Source: Cordia subcordata (lineage: Eukaryota; Streptophyta; Magnoliopsida; Boraginales; Cordiaceae). Taken from it: a stretch of DNA of 64,000 nt. Within the stretch, counting starts at the first letter, position 1, and each line of letters begins with the position of its first letter. Shown in pieces: positions 11,340 to 22,689 of the stretch. The DNA lies in NCBI GenBank assembly GCA_028554755.1, contig JAPTOF010000032.1, forward strand, positions 992,001-1,056,000. The letters run 5' to 3'. Position numbers and translations under genes: made by a program. The notes beneath the pieces were generated by a model. It saw nothing but the letters and a program-made list of their open reading frames with translations. It had not been told where the DNA came from and did not search any database.

Positions 11340-13237
11340 TAACGAAAAAAATATAATACAAAGCATAGAGCTTCAAATTTCTCTCAGGGTAACTAATGGG
11401 CTTGTATTTTAAACCCAAATTCCAACTTGTGCTTACTCTTTCTTTGAGATTACTTGTGTATATCTTGTATTGACCTATTGTATTTGTTGGGCATTGGAAA
11501 AATTAGTCTTGGATGTGACCAAAGATTAAGTCTTTACAAGTAGGTTTATTGATTTAGAGATAAAGCAAGATTGTATGGTTGGTTTCTGAAAATAGCCAAC
11601 TTTTGAAAAGCTCAAGGTTATAGTGGAGTAGTTGAAAATCTCAAGTGGGATACTCAGGGAGTAAATGTAGGCTTGGTGGTTGAACCACTATAAATCGTTG
11701 TGCCTTACTTTTTTACTTTTCTCCTTTTTTATCTCTGTAAGGGGCAAATAATCTCAAGAGGAGAGATGAATTAAGATTATATCCGAATTTTCACAAAATA
11801 ATTTCCAATCAAAAGCAAGTATAGTCAATTTGGCAATCAATCATTTAGAAAGCAATATAGGCAAGTACGAAGAGTAAAAGAAAGGAGAAGAAACACAACT
11901 GATATTTAGGTAGCTCAGCCTTGCCTATATCCATCACCTAAGGATTCTCTCCTTAGCACTTCAAACACCTTTACTACTGCAAATTGCTTCTTCAATAGTT
12001 ATTGAAGCAAAGACCAATAATAAGCCTCTTTGAAGCCTCTTCCAAAGAACCTTAGTGACCTTTCATCAAGTATTTCAACATTTTTTCTTACTACAATAGA
12101 GATTCTTACTATCTAACCTAGCTCAAAAATGTATAGGTTACAATAAACTTAGAATAGAAAGTTTGCTAATTAACACAACTTCTCACAAGTAGGTATAGCA
12201 AGTAAAAACTCTTGAATGCTTAAAGAATCTAGCATTTTATAGCTCACTAATGATGATTTCTATGTAATAAAGATGATTGAAAGTGTTTGGTATGGCTTAG
12301 AAATGGCTTTGAATGCTCAAGAGACATTCTAGGGCTCGTAGGAAGAAAAGGGGATTTAAAGAGCATTTCAAACGGTCATAAACAACTACAGCATTTAATG
12401 GACTAGGCTTGGGATCGGTCTTGAGGGTGCAACCGACTATTTTACTAGACATTTTGATTGCGGTCAATTGCTAGGGCTGATCGACCGGTTTGGTGACCAA
12501 TAAGGTCCAGAAAACTTCTTTGTTATGCCAGTAGCACAGGTAGCATGTTAGGCAGCTGACTTGGGAGTTCAAGATTCCCCCAAAAAATGCATTTTTATCC
12601 TTTAATGGATATTTTGAGAAAACCTTTGAATTTAAATTATGTTAGCAAGGTAAAAACAATTCAAAGAGAGATTAAAAGCTCTTTGCAATTCGAAAAATAG
12701 GTTTGAAAAGCCTAGAACCTTTGTGAAGCAAAGTACGTAATCAACGAATGCTTCAAACATATTTATTGAGAGTGGGTGAAGATTTTATGAAACGATATGC
12801 AAAGAAATTATAAAGATAAGCTATAAATAGCTAATCTAAGGCATATACAAAAAGAGCACATAATTTAGTACCCCTTATAATGCCTCGTCTCCTCTTTATG
12901 CCTTCATTTCTTCTTCTTCTACATTCTCGAACTCTTCTCTTTTTAGAATAGCCATGACATGCTTTGCTTGATATGTAGTTCAATCAAGGCACAACTCCAA
13001 AAATCAAAACATCTATCTTAAGTTATACGAAACAAGCTCACAAAGAGTTTTGTGTTCAATTTAACATATTCATAATTTGCATCATTAAAACAACATAAAA
13101 ACGACATTAACCCAACAATCTCTTTATTCAACATGGTTCCACACACTACAAGCTTTTGCAAATCAGGAAAAATTTCAAAGTGCACAAATTAATTTTTGTC
13201 GCTCTATTCACCCTTTAGAGCGTGTTTGTCATTCACA
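11340..13237 (+). repeat. 5' LTR of copia A (truncated, interrupted)
   Basis: From TTTAAACCCAAATTCCAACTTGTG onward, 11400-11735 aligns with 38310-38640. 13124-13237 aligns with 38641-38748 (shared TACAAGCTT, AAAAATTTCAAAGT, AATTAATTTTTGTC, CTCTATTCACCC). The gap between the two blocks is exactly the solo LTR at 11736-13118. The LTR ends TTCACA at 13237 and is followed by the PBS. Confidence 0.75.
11736..13118 (-). mobile_element. Solo LTR inserted in the copia A 5' LTR
   Basis: The segment begins TGTAAGGGGC and ends CCCAACA. It is flanked on both sides by ATCTC (11731-11735 and 13119-13123), a perfect 5-bp target duplication. The uninterrupted sister sequence at about 38634 has the site once. 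At 1383 bp with TG...CA ends and no PBS, PPT or coding sequence, it fits a solo LTR left by LTR-LTR recombination. The minus orientation is inferred because its reverse complement begins TGTTGGG, the usual copia LTR start. Confidence 0.8.
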
Positions 13238-13239
13238 AG

Positions 13240-13252
13240 TGGTATCAAGAGC
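13240..13252 (+). other. Primer-binding site of copia A
   Basis: TGGTATCAAGAGC two bases after the LTR end matches the tRNA-Met-complementary site TGGTATCAGAGC with one extra A. Confidence 0.85.
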
Positions 13253-13296
13253 TTGGTCTTATGAGATAGACTAATCGTCTTGTAAGAGGTCCTATC

Positions 13297-14350
13297 ATGG
13301 CAAGCGGGGCTTCTATATTTGATGAAGATTTTCTCCATTCAAGATATCGAGATTTGATGGCGTGAACTATTTGTATTTATGATGTCGTATGGGAATTTAT
13401 AATCAATTGGTTGACTACGAGCTTTGGGTATTAGTTGAAGAAGGTCTGTATGTGCCGATAAAGATCAATGATGACGAGACCACCGTGCTAAAGAAGAAAA
13501 ACGAGTTGACCAATGAAGATAAAGCCAAACTTACAAAGAACTCAAAGGTACTTAACATTATCCATTATGCTTTAAATGAGACCGAATATAGTTAGGTTTG
13601 TAATTGTGAGCGAGCTAAGGAAGTATGGAACATGCTTGAGATGTCATATCTAGGTATCACCGAAGTGAAAGATGCTAAAATTGGTTTGTACATTCATGAG
13701 TATAAGATGTTTAGGATGAAGGCTAGTGAAACGCTCAACGAGATGTGCTAAAATTGTTAACAACTTGAGTGCTTTAGGCAAAAAAAATAACCAAATGTTG
13801 AATTGAATAGAAAAATACTACTTCTTTTGCCCAAAGAATGCAACCCTAATGTGACCTCTATTAGAGAGTCAGAGACTTGTCCTTTATGATAGTTCAGGAG
13901 TTGATTTGCAATTTACAAATAGAGAAGCTCTTGCTTAATCAAGGAAGGCTTAGAGATGAGGAAAAAAATTAAGAAATCTCTTGCTTTAAGGCAATTGAAG
14001 AAGATGATGAAGAATATGATAGGAAAAGTGATAATGATATGGCTACGATAACTAGAAATTTGAGAAAATTCGTGAGGATGAGAAAAATAAAGAAGGAGAT
14101 TCGTGGAAGAAGAAAAGAAAGGAAATGTTGATGAAAAAGTTATTTGTTTTAATTGCAAGAAGCCAAGCACTTCAAAACTAAATGCCCCAGGCTTGTGAAG
14201 AAAGGAAAGAAAACAATGCAAGCAACTTATAATGAAGCTAATTCGAATGATGGAACTAGAAATGATGGAGATCAAGAATAATCGGAAAATTATGTGTGCT
14301 TCATGGCCAGAAGTAAGGTAAGTATCGATTCTCCTAGCTCATTTAGTCAG
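13297..14350 (+). pseudogene. Copia A gag, N-terminal part
   Basis: An ATG at 13297 follows the leader and reads a short copia gag start; a frameshift near 13360 leads into the UBN2-type gag region (YNQLVDYELWVLVEEGLY), with a stop at 13594 and continuation to about 13750. A zinc-knuckle remnant near 14145 (VICFNCKKPS) has lost its later ligands. The frame then reads SENYVCFMARSKVSIDSPSS, as in Sirevirus gags, up to the gypsy boundary. Several stops and shifts make it non-functional. The gag frame resumes at 31487 on the other side of the gypsy element. Confidence 0.75.
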
Positions 14351-14785
14351 TGATCCTGTGTAGAACCAAATAATGCTTCTTAATAGAATCTTCAAGAGAG
14401 GCTACCTATAAAACAAAGGAAAATTCAGGCACTGGTATGGTACTGGCCAAAGGAACTCTGATGTCTAAGTCAAGGTATCTCTTTTTAGGGGAAAGTTTTA
14501 TTGAAGAGAATGGATAGAGTGAATTGGTTACCTTATTTGGGATCATGGGGTCCTATTTATAACTTTTGGGATGGTTGGACACGTGCTACTTGCGTTTTGT
14601 TTATATTCACTGATTATCAGGTGGTGTAGCCTTATTAATTCACTACATAGGTGAGCAATCAACGCTACCTTATCGGCAATATCTGATAAAAACCTAGACA
14701 CAACCTCAATTGGGATCGTCCTTGTACTATGAGTTCGCTTATCGAGTCATGGCCATAACCATGACCATGACCTGAGTCCTTATCA
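14351..14785 (-). repeat. 3' LTR of the gypsy element
   Basis: 435 bp, TG...CA ends. It aligns along its length with 31066-31481, for example CCAAATAATGCTTCTTAATA, GGGGAAAGTTTTATTGAAGA and CTTATTAATTCACTAC. The two LTRs differ at many scattered positions and small indels, so the insertion is not recent. Confidence 0.9.
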
Positions 14786-14801
14786 ATAGCCCCCATTTTG
14801 G
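14786..14801 (-). other. Polypurine tract of the gypsy element
   Basis: On the minus strand AAAATGGGGGCTAT abuts the TGATAAGG start of the 3' LTR, which fixes the LTR boundary at 14785. Confidence 0.8.
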
Positions 14802-15690
14802 TCTAATCCGGGATATTACCAAATGTTTTTTTGTAGTCACGTGGTTTTATTCTTAGATATTTTCTTAGATTTGTGGGGCATGGTTAAAGATTGCCTGGTT
14901 TCCACCACGCACGTGTGACTTTCACGAATTGACACGCCTGTTCTTGTAAGAATGGCGTTTCCTTGGATACGACCTTTTACTTATCCGGCACTTTTGATGT
15001 CCTTTCCTTTTAGATATTCAAATATTTTTATACAAAGTGTAAATACAAGGTTCTCATTTTTTTCCATTTTCTACTTCATCTACTCCCTTGCCTTCCCAGA
15101 ATTCTTTTTACTCCTATTAATGTTCATATGTGCTTTCTTTGCTTCCTCCCTTCCACTATTGCTAAAGGTTTTTCTACCTCCATTCCCTTTAGCTCCATCG
15201 TTCATCTTTCTTTGTAGGTACATCGCTTTTCTTGTGTGTACTGTCAACAAAGCTTGACCATAGGCGATCTTATGTATAGATCTTCATGGTTATTTCTTGT
15301 AGCTTCATTTAAAAGAAGCATAGGATGTTTTGATTTCCTTGTAGTGTTTCTTTTATGATTTTAAGCTTGTTTTAGCAATAGCAAAGTGTATGTTTGTTGT
15401 AATCTTCAAAAAAGACAGAGAAAAGAAGCAAGGAAAAACAGCATACAAGGAGTAAATCTGTCTCAATCGGTCGACCTTGCTGGTCAACCGGCTCAATCAA
15501 CCACTAGAAGCAGAAAGGGCAGAAACTAAGGCAGTGGAAGAGGTGGTTGACCGGTTGGACCTAACTGGTCAACCGGCTCACGCAGAAATTGTAACAAAGA
15601 TTGCTGTTTTGTGCTTTTGGATTAAAGATTGCAAGGAGCCATCAAAGAGGGATTCCAACGTATTATGGTGGATGTTTATAACGCATTGAT
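14802..15690. other. Gypsy 3' untranslated DNA plus unassigned segment before copia B
   Basis: 14802 to about 15290 is T/C-rich, like the sequence on the other side of copia B (22374-22500), and is probably gypsy 3' UTR. 15470-15600 contains repeated CTGGTCAACCGGCTCA and GGTTGACCGGTT words of the sort seen in LTRs, but it does not match the copia B 3' LTR. No reliable coding frame. Confidence 0.45.
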
Positions 15691-16744
15691 ATATGTTTTA
15701 ACATATTTGCATAAGCATAAACATGATTACCACCTAGAAATATGTCGACTCATTAGGATTTAAAAATTGGCCAATCCTACATGTTAATTCTCAAAGATAG
15801 TTAAGTTCATTTAAATGAGATTAGGTTAGACAAGATAATTGTAAGAAATTATGTCTAAAGATGCTATGCAACCTCATAACAAAGATGAAAAACTTAACTT
15901 GAGATTTACTATATGACAACCTAAGGGTCTATACACCCAGATTTAGGTAAATGATCTATTATGGTATTGCAATGTTTTAGTAACACAAACGAGATTCACA
16001 AAACCAAAGTGTTTCACAAATCCAAAGCGTGTTTAGATCTAAAACAAGAGTAAGAACACCAAAAATAAAGAAAAACCGTAAGTTAAAATATTGAGTGGGA
16101 GAGGGGATTGGAAATACCCCACGGTTTTCCATATCCAATTCACACTAATGGTAAATGTCATTAACTTTCCCATCTGAGGGTGACACTTTATCAAGATTTG
16201 GCAAGGTGAATTTAAAATGTTTATTCAAAAAGGGTGTTAGCGAGTTCGGCCATCCTATCAGTGAAGTTCTTCACTAAAGATCACCTCACTTAACATTGAT
16301 TAAAATTACTACCCCATCGGGAGGCTTAAATCAAGAATGTTTCGAGGAATAAACATAAGGAATAGGTATACACTCAACTTAAATGGTAGGTTCTGCTATC
16401 CTATTGATAGAGTTCACTACCAGATTTAAGAAGCCAAACAAAACAGTGATTGAATGATCCAATTGGATTATATCCAGATAATTGTCAATTCAAATAAGCA
16501 TACTTAACTTAACATTCATAAGTTTGGCCATCCCATCGGTGGAGTTTTTGTGAGGACATTGAGACACTATTACCTCGAGTAGTTTAAGGGTTAATCTACT
16601 CAAAGGCAAATGATGTAAAAGTACTTGTATGTTTTATTTCCATATATAGCATACGTATACATGCATTAATTCTATACTTATAAATTAATTATGATTATAT
16701 TGTTGTATATCCTGAAAAATATCTTTGTTTAGTCCACTAGCTAT
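15691..16744 (+). other. Untranslated leader of copia B
   Basis: No coding frame. It contains repeated phrases of the form GGCCATCC(T/C)ATC(A/G)GTG(A/G)AG (near 16250, 16515), typical of long copia leaders. It ends at the first readable gag codons near 16745. Confidence 0.5.
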
Positions 16745-19700
16745 AATTCTCAAAAAGCATAAGCTCACTGGATCGAATTTTATGGACTGGAAATGAAACT
16801 TGGACATAGTACTCACTACAGAAGAGTATAAGTATGTTCTAACAACTCTTTGTCCCGTTGTGAAGGCAAATTCTTTGGCCAAGTGCTATATGATGGCTTC
16901 TATGTCAGATATTTTAAAGAGCAAGCATCATCATATGGAAACTGCAAAAGAAATCATGAGCTCACTGTCTCGTATGTTTGTCGATAAAAGCAGGCCCATA
17001 AGGCAAGGTGCTCATAAAGAAATTATGAATCAAAGAATGGTAGAAGGAGCATCTGTCAGGGTGCATATGCTCAAAATGATGGATTACTTTAATACTGCCA
17101 ACATCCTAAGGGTAAATATAGATGAACAGTCAAAGGTAGACATGATTTTGGAGACTCTACCACTGTTTTACACTAGTTTAGGCTTAATTATAGGATAAAC
17201 ATGGATATGATGGAATTAATGAAAGAGCTCCTAGCTGCAGAAGCTATAATGAAAAGTAAGGGCCACGTAAACATAGTTCAAGCATTCACTTCTAGACTTG
17301 ACCCAAAAGAGAGAAAATTCAAAGGAAAAGGGAAGCAAAAACGTGGTCAAGGGAAAAAGAAGAGAAATGGCTAATAGCCCAAATAGTTAATAGGTGAAAA
17401 GCCTAAGAGAAAATGCTTTAAGTATGGCCAAAAAGGACACTAGAAAAAGGATTGTCCAAAGTACTTAGCACGAGGCTAGACAGGGACACCTCTTTTGTTC
17501 TACATTGAAACCTGTTTAGTGATTAATTCTACTGATTCTTGGATTGTAGACTCTGAAGCCACTAATCATATTTGCAATTCTTTGCATTGGTTTCAAGAAA
17601 TGATGGAACTAGATAAAGGGGAATTTGCACTGAGGATAGGTAATAGAGCAAGAGTATAGGTTGCTGCAGTAGGAGAAATGTGCTTAAATTTTCCATGTAA
17701 TAGGAAAATATTTTTGAACAATGTTTATTATGTTTCGGATATATGTAAAAACCTTATTTCTGTTTCACAATTAATATTAGATGGTTTTTGCATTAATTTC
17801 TATTTTGGTGTTGATATCAATAGAGATGGAAATATTATCTGCTCTGGTAGCATGCATGATAACTTGTTCTATATAAAACCTATTACAAACTCACTGTATA
17901 ATATAGAACAAACTAATTCCCGAAAAGAAAGGTTTCTTCGACCAATGATACTTATCTTTGGCACTTATGCTTAGGACATATTAGTCTAAAGTGAATTAAG
18001 AGATTAGTTGAGGGTGGGCATCTTAGCTCATTAGATCTCGAAGATCTACCTCCGTGTGAATCTTGCCTCAAAGGGAAGATGACCAAACGGTCATTTTCTT
18101 CCAAAGGAGAAAGGGCCAAAGAAGTATTGGAATTGGTTCACACTGATGTGTGTGGTCCTATGAGCAAACTAGCATGAGGAGGTTATGAGTATTTCATTAC
18201 TTTTACTACTGATTACTCTAGGTGTGGATATGTATATCTGATATGATGCAAGTTTTGAATCCTTTGAAAAATTCAAAGAGTTCAAAGCTAAGGTAGAGCG
18301 AAAATTGGATAAACATATCAAATCCTTTCTGTTTGATCGAGGTGGCAAATATCTCTCGAGTGAGTTTAGCGACTACCTTACACAAGAAGAGATTATGTCT
18401 CAGTTAACTACACCAGGGACTCCCCAACAAAATGGTGTAGTAAAGAGAAGAAATCGTACCCTATTAGATATGGTTAGGTTAATGATGAGTCATGCATTAT
18501 TGCCTTTATATTTTTTGCGGTATGCCATTGAGACAGCAGCATACATCTTGAACTTAGTACAATCTAAATTAGTACCTAGGACACCACAAGAAATATGTAC
18601 TTAATAGTAACGCTTCAAAGTTGGAACCAAGATCCGAGTTGTACTATTTTATAGGGTATCCTAAGGGCACCAGAGGTGGGATCTTTTATAAACCTAAGGA
18701 GCAAAAGGTGTTTATAAACACCCATGCTAGATACTTAGAGAATGATGAAATTATCTAGAAAACACCAGATTCTGAAATTGTTCTAGAGGAGATTACACAA
18801 GAATTTCAAGTAACACCTGTGGTAACTGTGAATGAAAAAGAACATCATTTTACACCTAATATATCAGAGCCTCGTCTTGGTAGGAGGATATCCAGGCCTT
18901 CTGATAGATACTATAGAGAGTCCTTTCAGACTTCTTGCAATTTTTGACATAGATGCCGACCAATGGCATAAGGCAATGGATCCAGAGTTAGAATCTATGC
19001 ATTCTAACAAAGTCTGAGAGCTTGTAATTGCACCTGAAGGGGTAAAACCTATACGGTGCAAATGTGTCTACAAGAGAGAAAGAGGAGTTGATGGAAAAAT
19101 TGAAACCTTTAAAGCAAGGTTGGTGGCGAAATGTTATACTCAAAAAGAAGGGATTGATTATGAGAAAACTTTCTCACCAATAGCCTTGCTTAAATCCATC
19201 AGGATACTTCTTGCCATCGCATGTCATTACAACTATGAGATATGGCAAATGGATCTCAAGACAACTTTTCTTAATGAAAAGCTTGACAAGACCATGTACA
19301 TGACACAACTAGATGGATATGTTGCTAAAGGCTAGGAACATATGGTTTGTAAGTTAAAAAAAATCCATTTGTGGATTAAAATAGGCATCTAGAGCGTGGA
19401 ACATCAAATTTGATTGAGCAATTAAATCTTATGATTTTGATAAGAATATTGATGAACCTTGCGTGTATAAAAAGCGTAATGGAAATTCTATAGCCTTTTT
19501 AGTTCTGTATGTGGATTATATCCTACTGATTGGAAATGATGTAGGGATGTTATCATCTATCAAGGTTTGGCTTTCTACTTAATTTCAAATAAAGGATTTA
19601 GGAAAAGCTAGTTATATTCTAGGGATCAAGCTTATGCGAGATCGTAAGAACAGAAGGCTAGCCCTTTCTCAAGCTTTATTTATTGAGAAGATATTGGTTA

Positions 19701-20472
19701 GGTTTAACATGCAAAACTCTCAAAGAACTCATTACTTTCTAGACATAGAGTTTATCTATCACGGGATCAATGTCCTAAAACACTTAAGGAGATAAAGAGC
19801 ATGAAGCGAGTTCCTTATGCTTCGGTGGTTAGAAGTCTATGTATGCCATGTTATGTACTAGACTAGATATCTGCTTTGCTGTTGGCATGGTTAGTAGATA
19901 TCAGTCAAACCCTAGACTGGTACATTATGTCACAGTCAAGCATATATTCAAGTTCTTGCAAGGGATTAAGGATTATGTGTTGGAATACCATGCCGATGAT
20001 CTAACGCCATTAACCTATACAGATTCGAATTTCTAGTCCGACAGAGATTCCAAGAAGTCTATTTCTGGATATGTTTTCACTTTGTTGGGAGAAGCTATTT
20101 CATGGAGAGGTGTGAAGCAAAATTATACAGCTGACTTTACCATAAAGGCCGAGTATATAGCCATCTGAGGTTGTAAAAGAGGTAGTATGGCTAAGAAAGT
20201 TCCTGTTAGACCTAGTGGTTATGCCGATTGCTCACAGACTGATAATGTTGTATTGCAACAACGATGGTGCCATTTCAAAATACAAAGAGCCCAGGAATTA
20301 CAAAAAGGGTTAACACATTGAACGGAAATATCATTTGATCTGTGAGTTTATCCAGAGAGAAGATGTAATAGTTGAAAAGATAGCTTCAGCGAAAAACCTG
20401 GCGGACCCATTTACAAAGACTCTTAAAGAGAAAATGTTTACCACATATTTGGAGTCTATGGGTATTAGATAG
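16745..20472 (+). pseudogene. Copia B gag-pol polyprotein, heavily decayed
   Basis: Reading across frames gives gag from about 16745 (KHKLTGSNFMDW, then frame 16800-17198 with ILKSKHHHMETAKEIM). A zinc knuckle near 17410 (CFKYGQKGH) has its second Cys changed to Tyr and a stop behind its His. Protease near 17540 reads SWIVDSEATNH, with Gly of DSGA replaced by Glu. Integrase reads CESCLKGKMTKRSF near 18055 and TPQQNGVVKRRN near 18420. Reverse transcriptase spans about 19110-19720; its active-site box reads YVDYILLIGND, one catalytic Asp replaced by Tyr. RNase H runs from 19839 to the terminal stop at 20470-20472. More than ten stops and shifts are spread over the region, so no product is expected. 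Confidence 0.8.
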
Positions 20473-20490
20473 TGCAGAAGTGATCTTTAG

Positions 20491-20504
20491 TACAAGTGGG
20501 AGAT
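20491..20504 (+). other. Polypurine tract of copia B
   Basis: TACAAGTGGGAGAT lies immediately before TGTTAGGATTAG, the LTR start, and 19 bases after the pol stop. Confidence 0.75.
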
Positions 20505-21738
20505 TGTTAGGATTAGTATGCCCTAAAGCTCACTTGTATATGACATTTTGGATGATAAACAATGTATAATCATTTTGTTAAATGGCATTATGAGTTTCTT
20601 GCATATTATCTCTGGTATGTTTTATTGATATACGCATAAAGATCCTTTGACTTGAACTAATGACCTAGGCGTACAGTAGGTCCAAGTCTAGATTTAATCA
20701 CGTCATAAATTAAATCCATAACTGAATAGTAGTGTTGGACACTTTACTGGGATTATGTTGAGCAAGTCTCCTCTTTGATAGTGATCTACCTAGGTCATTG
20801 GAGGACTTTTCGGATTTGTCTCAATAGTATGTGTGTCACGTATTGGATAGGACCATTGTGAATGTGTCTTTCTAGAGACAGACTATCAAAGAAAAGAAAA
20901 ACAAAACACTCACTACTACTAATGATCATTGCTATTAATATTGAGTATATGTGGATGAACTAAAGAAGTTAGGGTTTGGTACTTTAATTCACTGTAGGTG
21001 AGATCTTACTTTATTAGGATCAATAGCCTTGTGCATTGAGTGATAAGTTCTAATTAATTGGAACATACATATGCAATACAAAATCTATGTGCCACCTTTA
21101 GGATTGTCCAAATTTATCATCCAAATCTAAATCTAGTGATACTACCTTTATGGGTGTATTGACATATGGCTTGAAGGTCGTTCCCAAGATCAAGAGTTCT
21201 ATGACCAAAGATGGTTGGCAATGGGACAAGAAACCCAACGGAAAAAGATGCAGATAAGGAGATGATAGCACGTAGGCCAAAGGACCGGCCTTAGCTATGG
21301 GTATGCATAAAGGGCATTATGATCGGTTATTTAGTGGGTCAAAGACAAAGTTCACATTCTTTTGTGATAAGCATTTGGGAAATAGTAATTATTCTTGGAG
21401 TGCAACTTTGATCTTATGGTGGAATAAATCGGAGTTAAAAATAATTATTATGTCGCCTAGATCGGGCAAAGACATTTTTTATTATCTTTGCAAGCTGAGG
21501 TTAATTGTGTCTTCTTAGTCCCTTCCCTAGTTGAAATGACTTTGAGAGAGTAATCTTAAAAGAGCAAATTTCATATAGTGGTAGTAGCCTTATTGGGCCA
21601 AAGCTTGGAATTGGGTTTGGGCTTTCTTTAGAGTCTAAGATAACCTTATTAGGCTTGGATAGTTTCTTATTAGGCTTGGGCCTCCACATGAATTATGGAC
21701 TATGTGTTGGGCTTAGATTATGGGCTTTGCCCAATCTT

Positions 21739-21831
21739 CCAAGACAAGTGGACAAGTCGTACAAATCTTCCAAGATAAGTGGACAACTTGCACAAGTCTT
21801 CCAAGACAAGTGGACAAGTCACATAAAGGAA
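21739..21831 (+). repeat. Three 31-bp direct repeats in the copia B LTR
   Basis: Units share (A/G)TCTTCCAAGA(C/T)AAGTGGACAA followed by a variable (G/C)TTG/TCG(T/C)ACA tail. They lie about 60 bp upstream of the LTR TATA box, the position of U3 enhancer repeats in plant retrotransposons; that role is inferred. Confidence 0.75.
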
Positions 21832-21893
21832 ATACAACATAGAAATTTTCTCCCACATGATAGATTAGCAACTTTGGATGCTAAGGTTCTCCG

Positions 21894-21903
21894 TATAAAT
21901 AGG
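21894..21903 (+). promoter_or_regulatory. TATA box of the copia B LTR
   Basis: TATAAATAGG preceded by a GC-containing CTCCG, downstream of the 31-bp repeats, is a good plant TATA context and would mark the U3/R junction of the LTR. Confidence 0.6.
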
Positions 21904-22689
21904 CAAGACCTTACACCATTTATACCAATCCACTTTATAGTTGATTTCTTCCTCTTTGGTAAGAAAATACTAAACACATAGTACACACTTATTATGTGTG
22001 ATTTTTGCTCTAGTTTTCAAGAGCATATTACTTTGCTTCTTCCCACACAAGCGACTATTCTCTCAAGATAAGTCTCTTTCATCATAGGGAAGAAGACTAG
22101 GGAGTTGCCTATTGCAACACCCTTCTAATAAAATTTTTGGTGGCTTTGCTCGTGAGCGGGAACAAAGCTCGTGATAGTTATAGCTTTACCAAAGGCCCCA
22201 CGCTTTAAGAGGTTAGCTTTACATATTTTGTAAATACTAGTTATGTTCAATATGTTCTTGAGCATGTTCCTGTGTGTGTTATGTGGTTATTTTATTTTCC
22301 TAGCACGTTTTTTTGGTAGAATTTTTAAAAATATGGACTAGGATAGACCACATGTAATGTTATTGATCCTACATTTCTAACTTATTCCTCTGTTTCTTTT
22401 CTCTATCTATTTTTAAATCTCACTTTTGGGTACCTGCCATTTTACTTTCTTTCTCTTTTCTCTGGTCAAACGTTTCATGTCTTATCCTTTTAATTCATAT
22501 GAGAATAACTAAAATAACCCACTAGGTGCTAGGCCAAACGAGCATAAGATTAGTGTTTCTCTGGACCTTTTGAATATCTTTGATAATCTCGAGACCATAA
22601 ACACTTAGGCCGCTACTAGCCTTACTATTCTCAAAAAGGCATTAGCTTTCAGTTTTAAGGAAGATTTCCTTTTAGATTTTTCTAGTGAG

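Larger units (their letters stand above)
15691..22373 (+). mobile_element. Copia element B nested in the gypsy element
   Basis: A leader of about 1 kb (15691-16740) with no LTR recognised before it is followed by gag-pol (16745-20472), a PPT (20491-20504) and a 3' LTR (20505-22373). The orientation is opposite to that of the gypsy element. No PBS matching tRNA-Met was found upstream, so the 5' LTR is deleted or replaced and the left boundary is approximate. Confidence 0.7.
20505..22373 (+). repeat. 3' LTR of copia B
   Basis: It starts TGTTAGGATTAG after the PPT and ends GATCCTACA, an imperfect inverted match of the start. At 1869 bp it is long for copia. It contains three 31-bp repeats (21739-21831) and a TATA box (21894). 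The end is chosen on the inverted match, so a few bases of uncertainty remain. Confidence 0.65.

Noticed and set aside
15293..15300. TTTCT followed by TG as the left boundary of copia B
   Set aside because: The five bases match the sequence after 22373, but the following sequence does not resemble the copia B LTR, so the match is probably chance in T-rich DNA.
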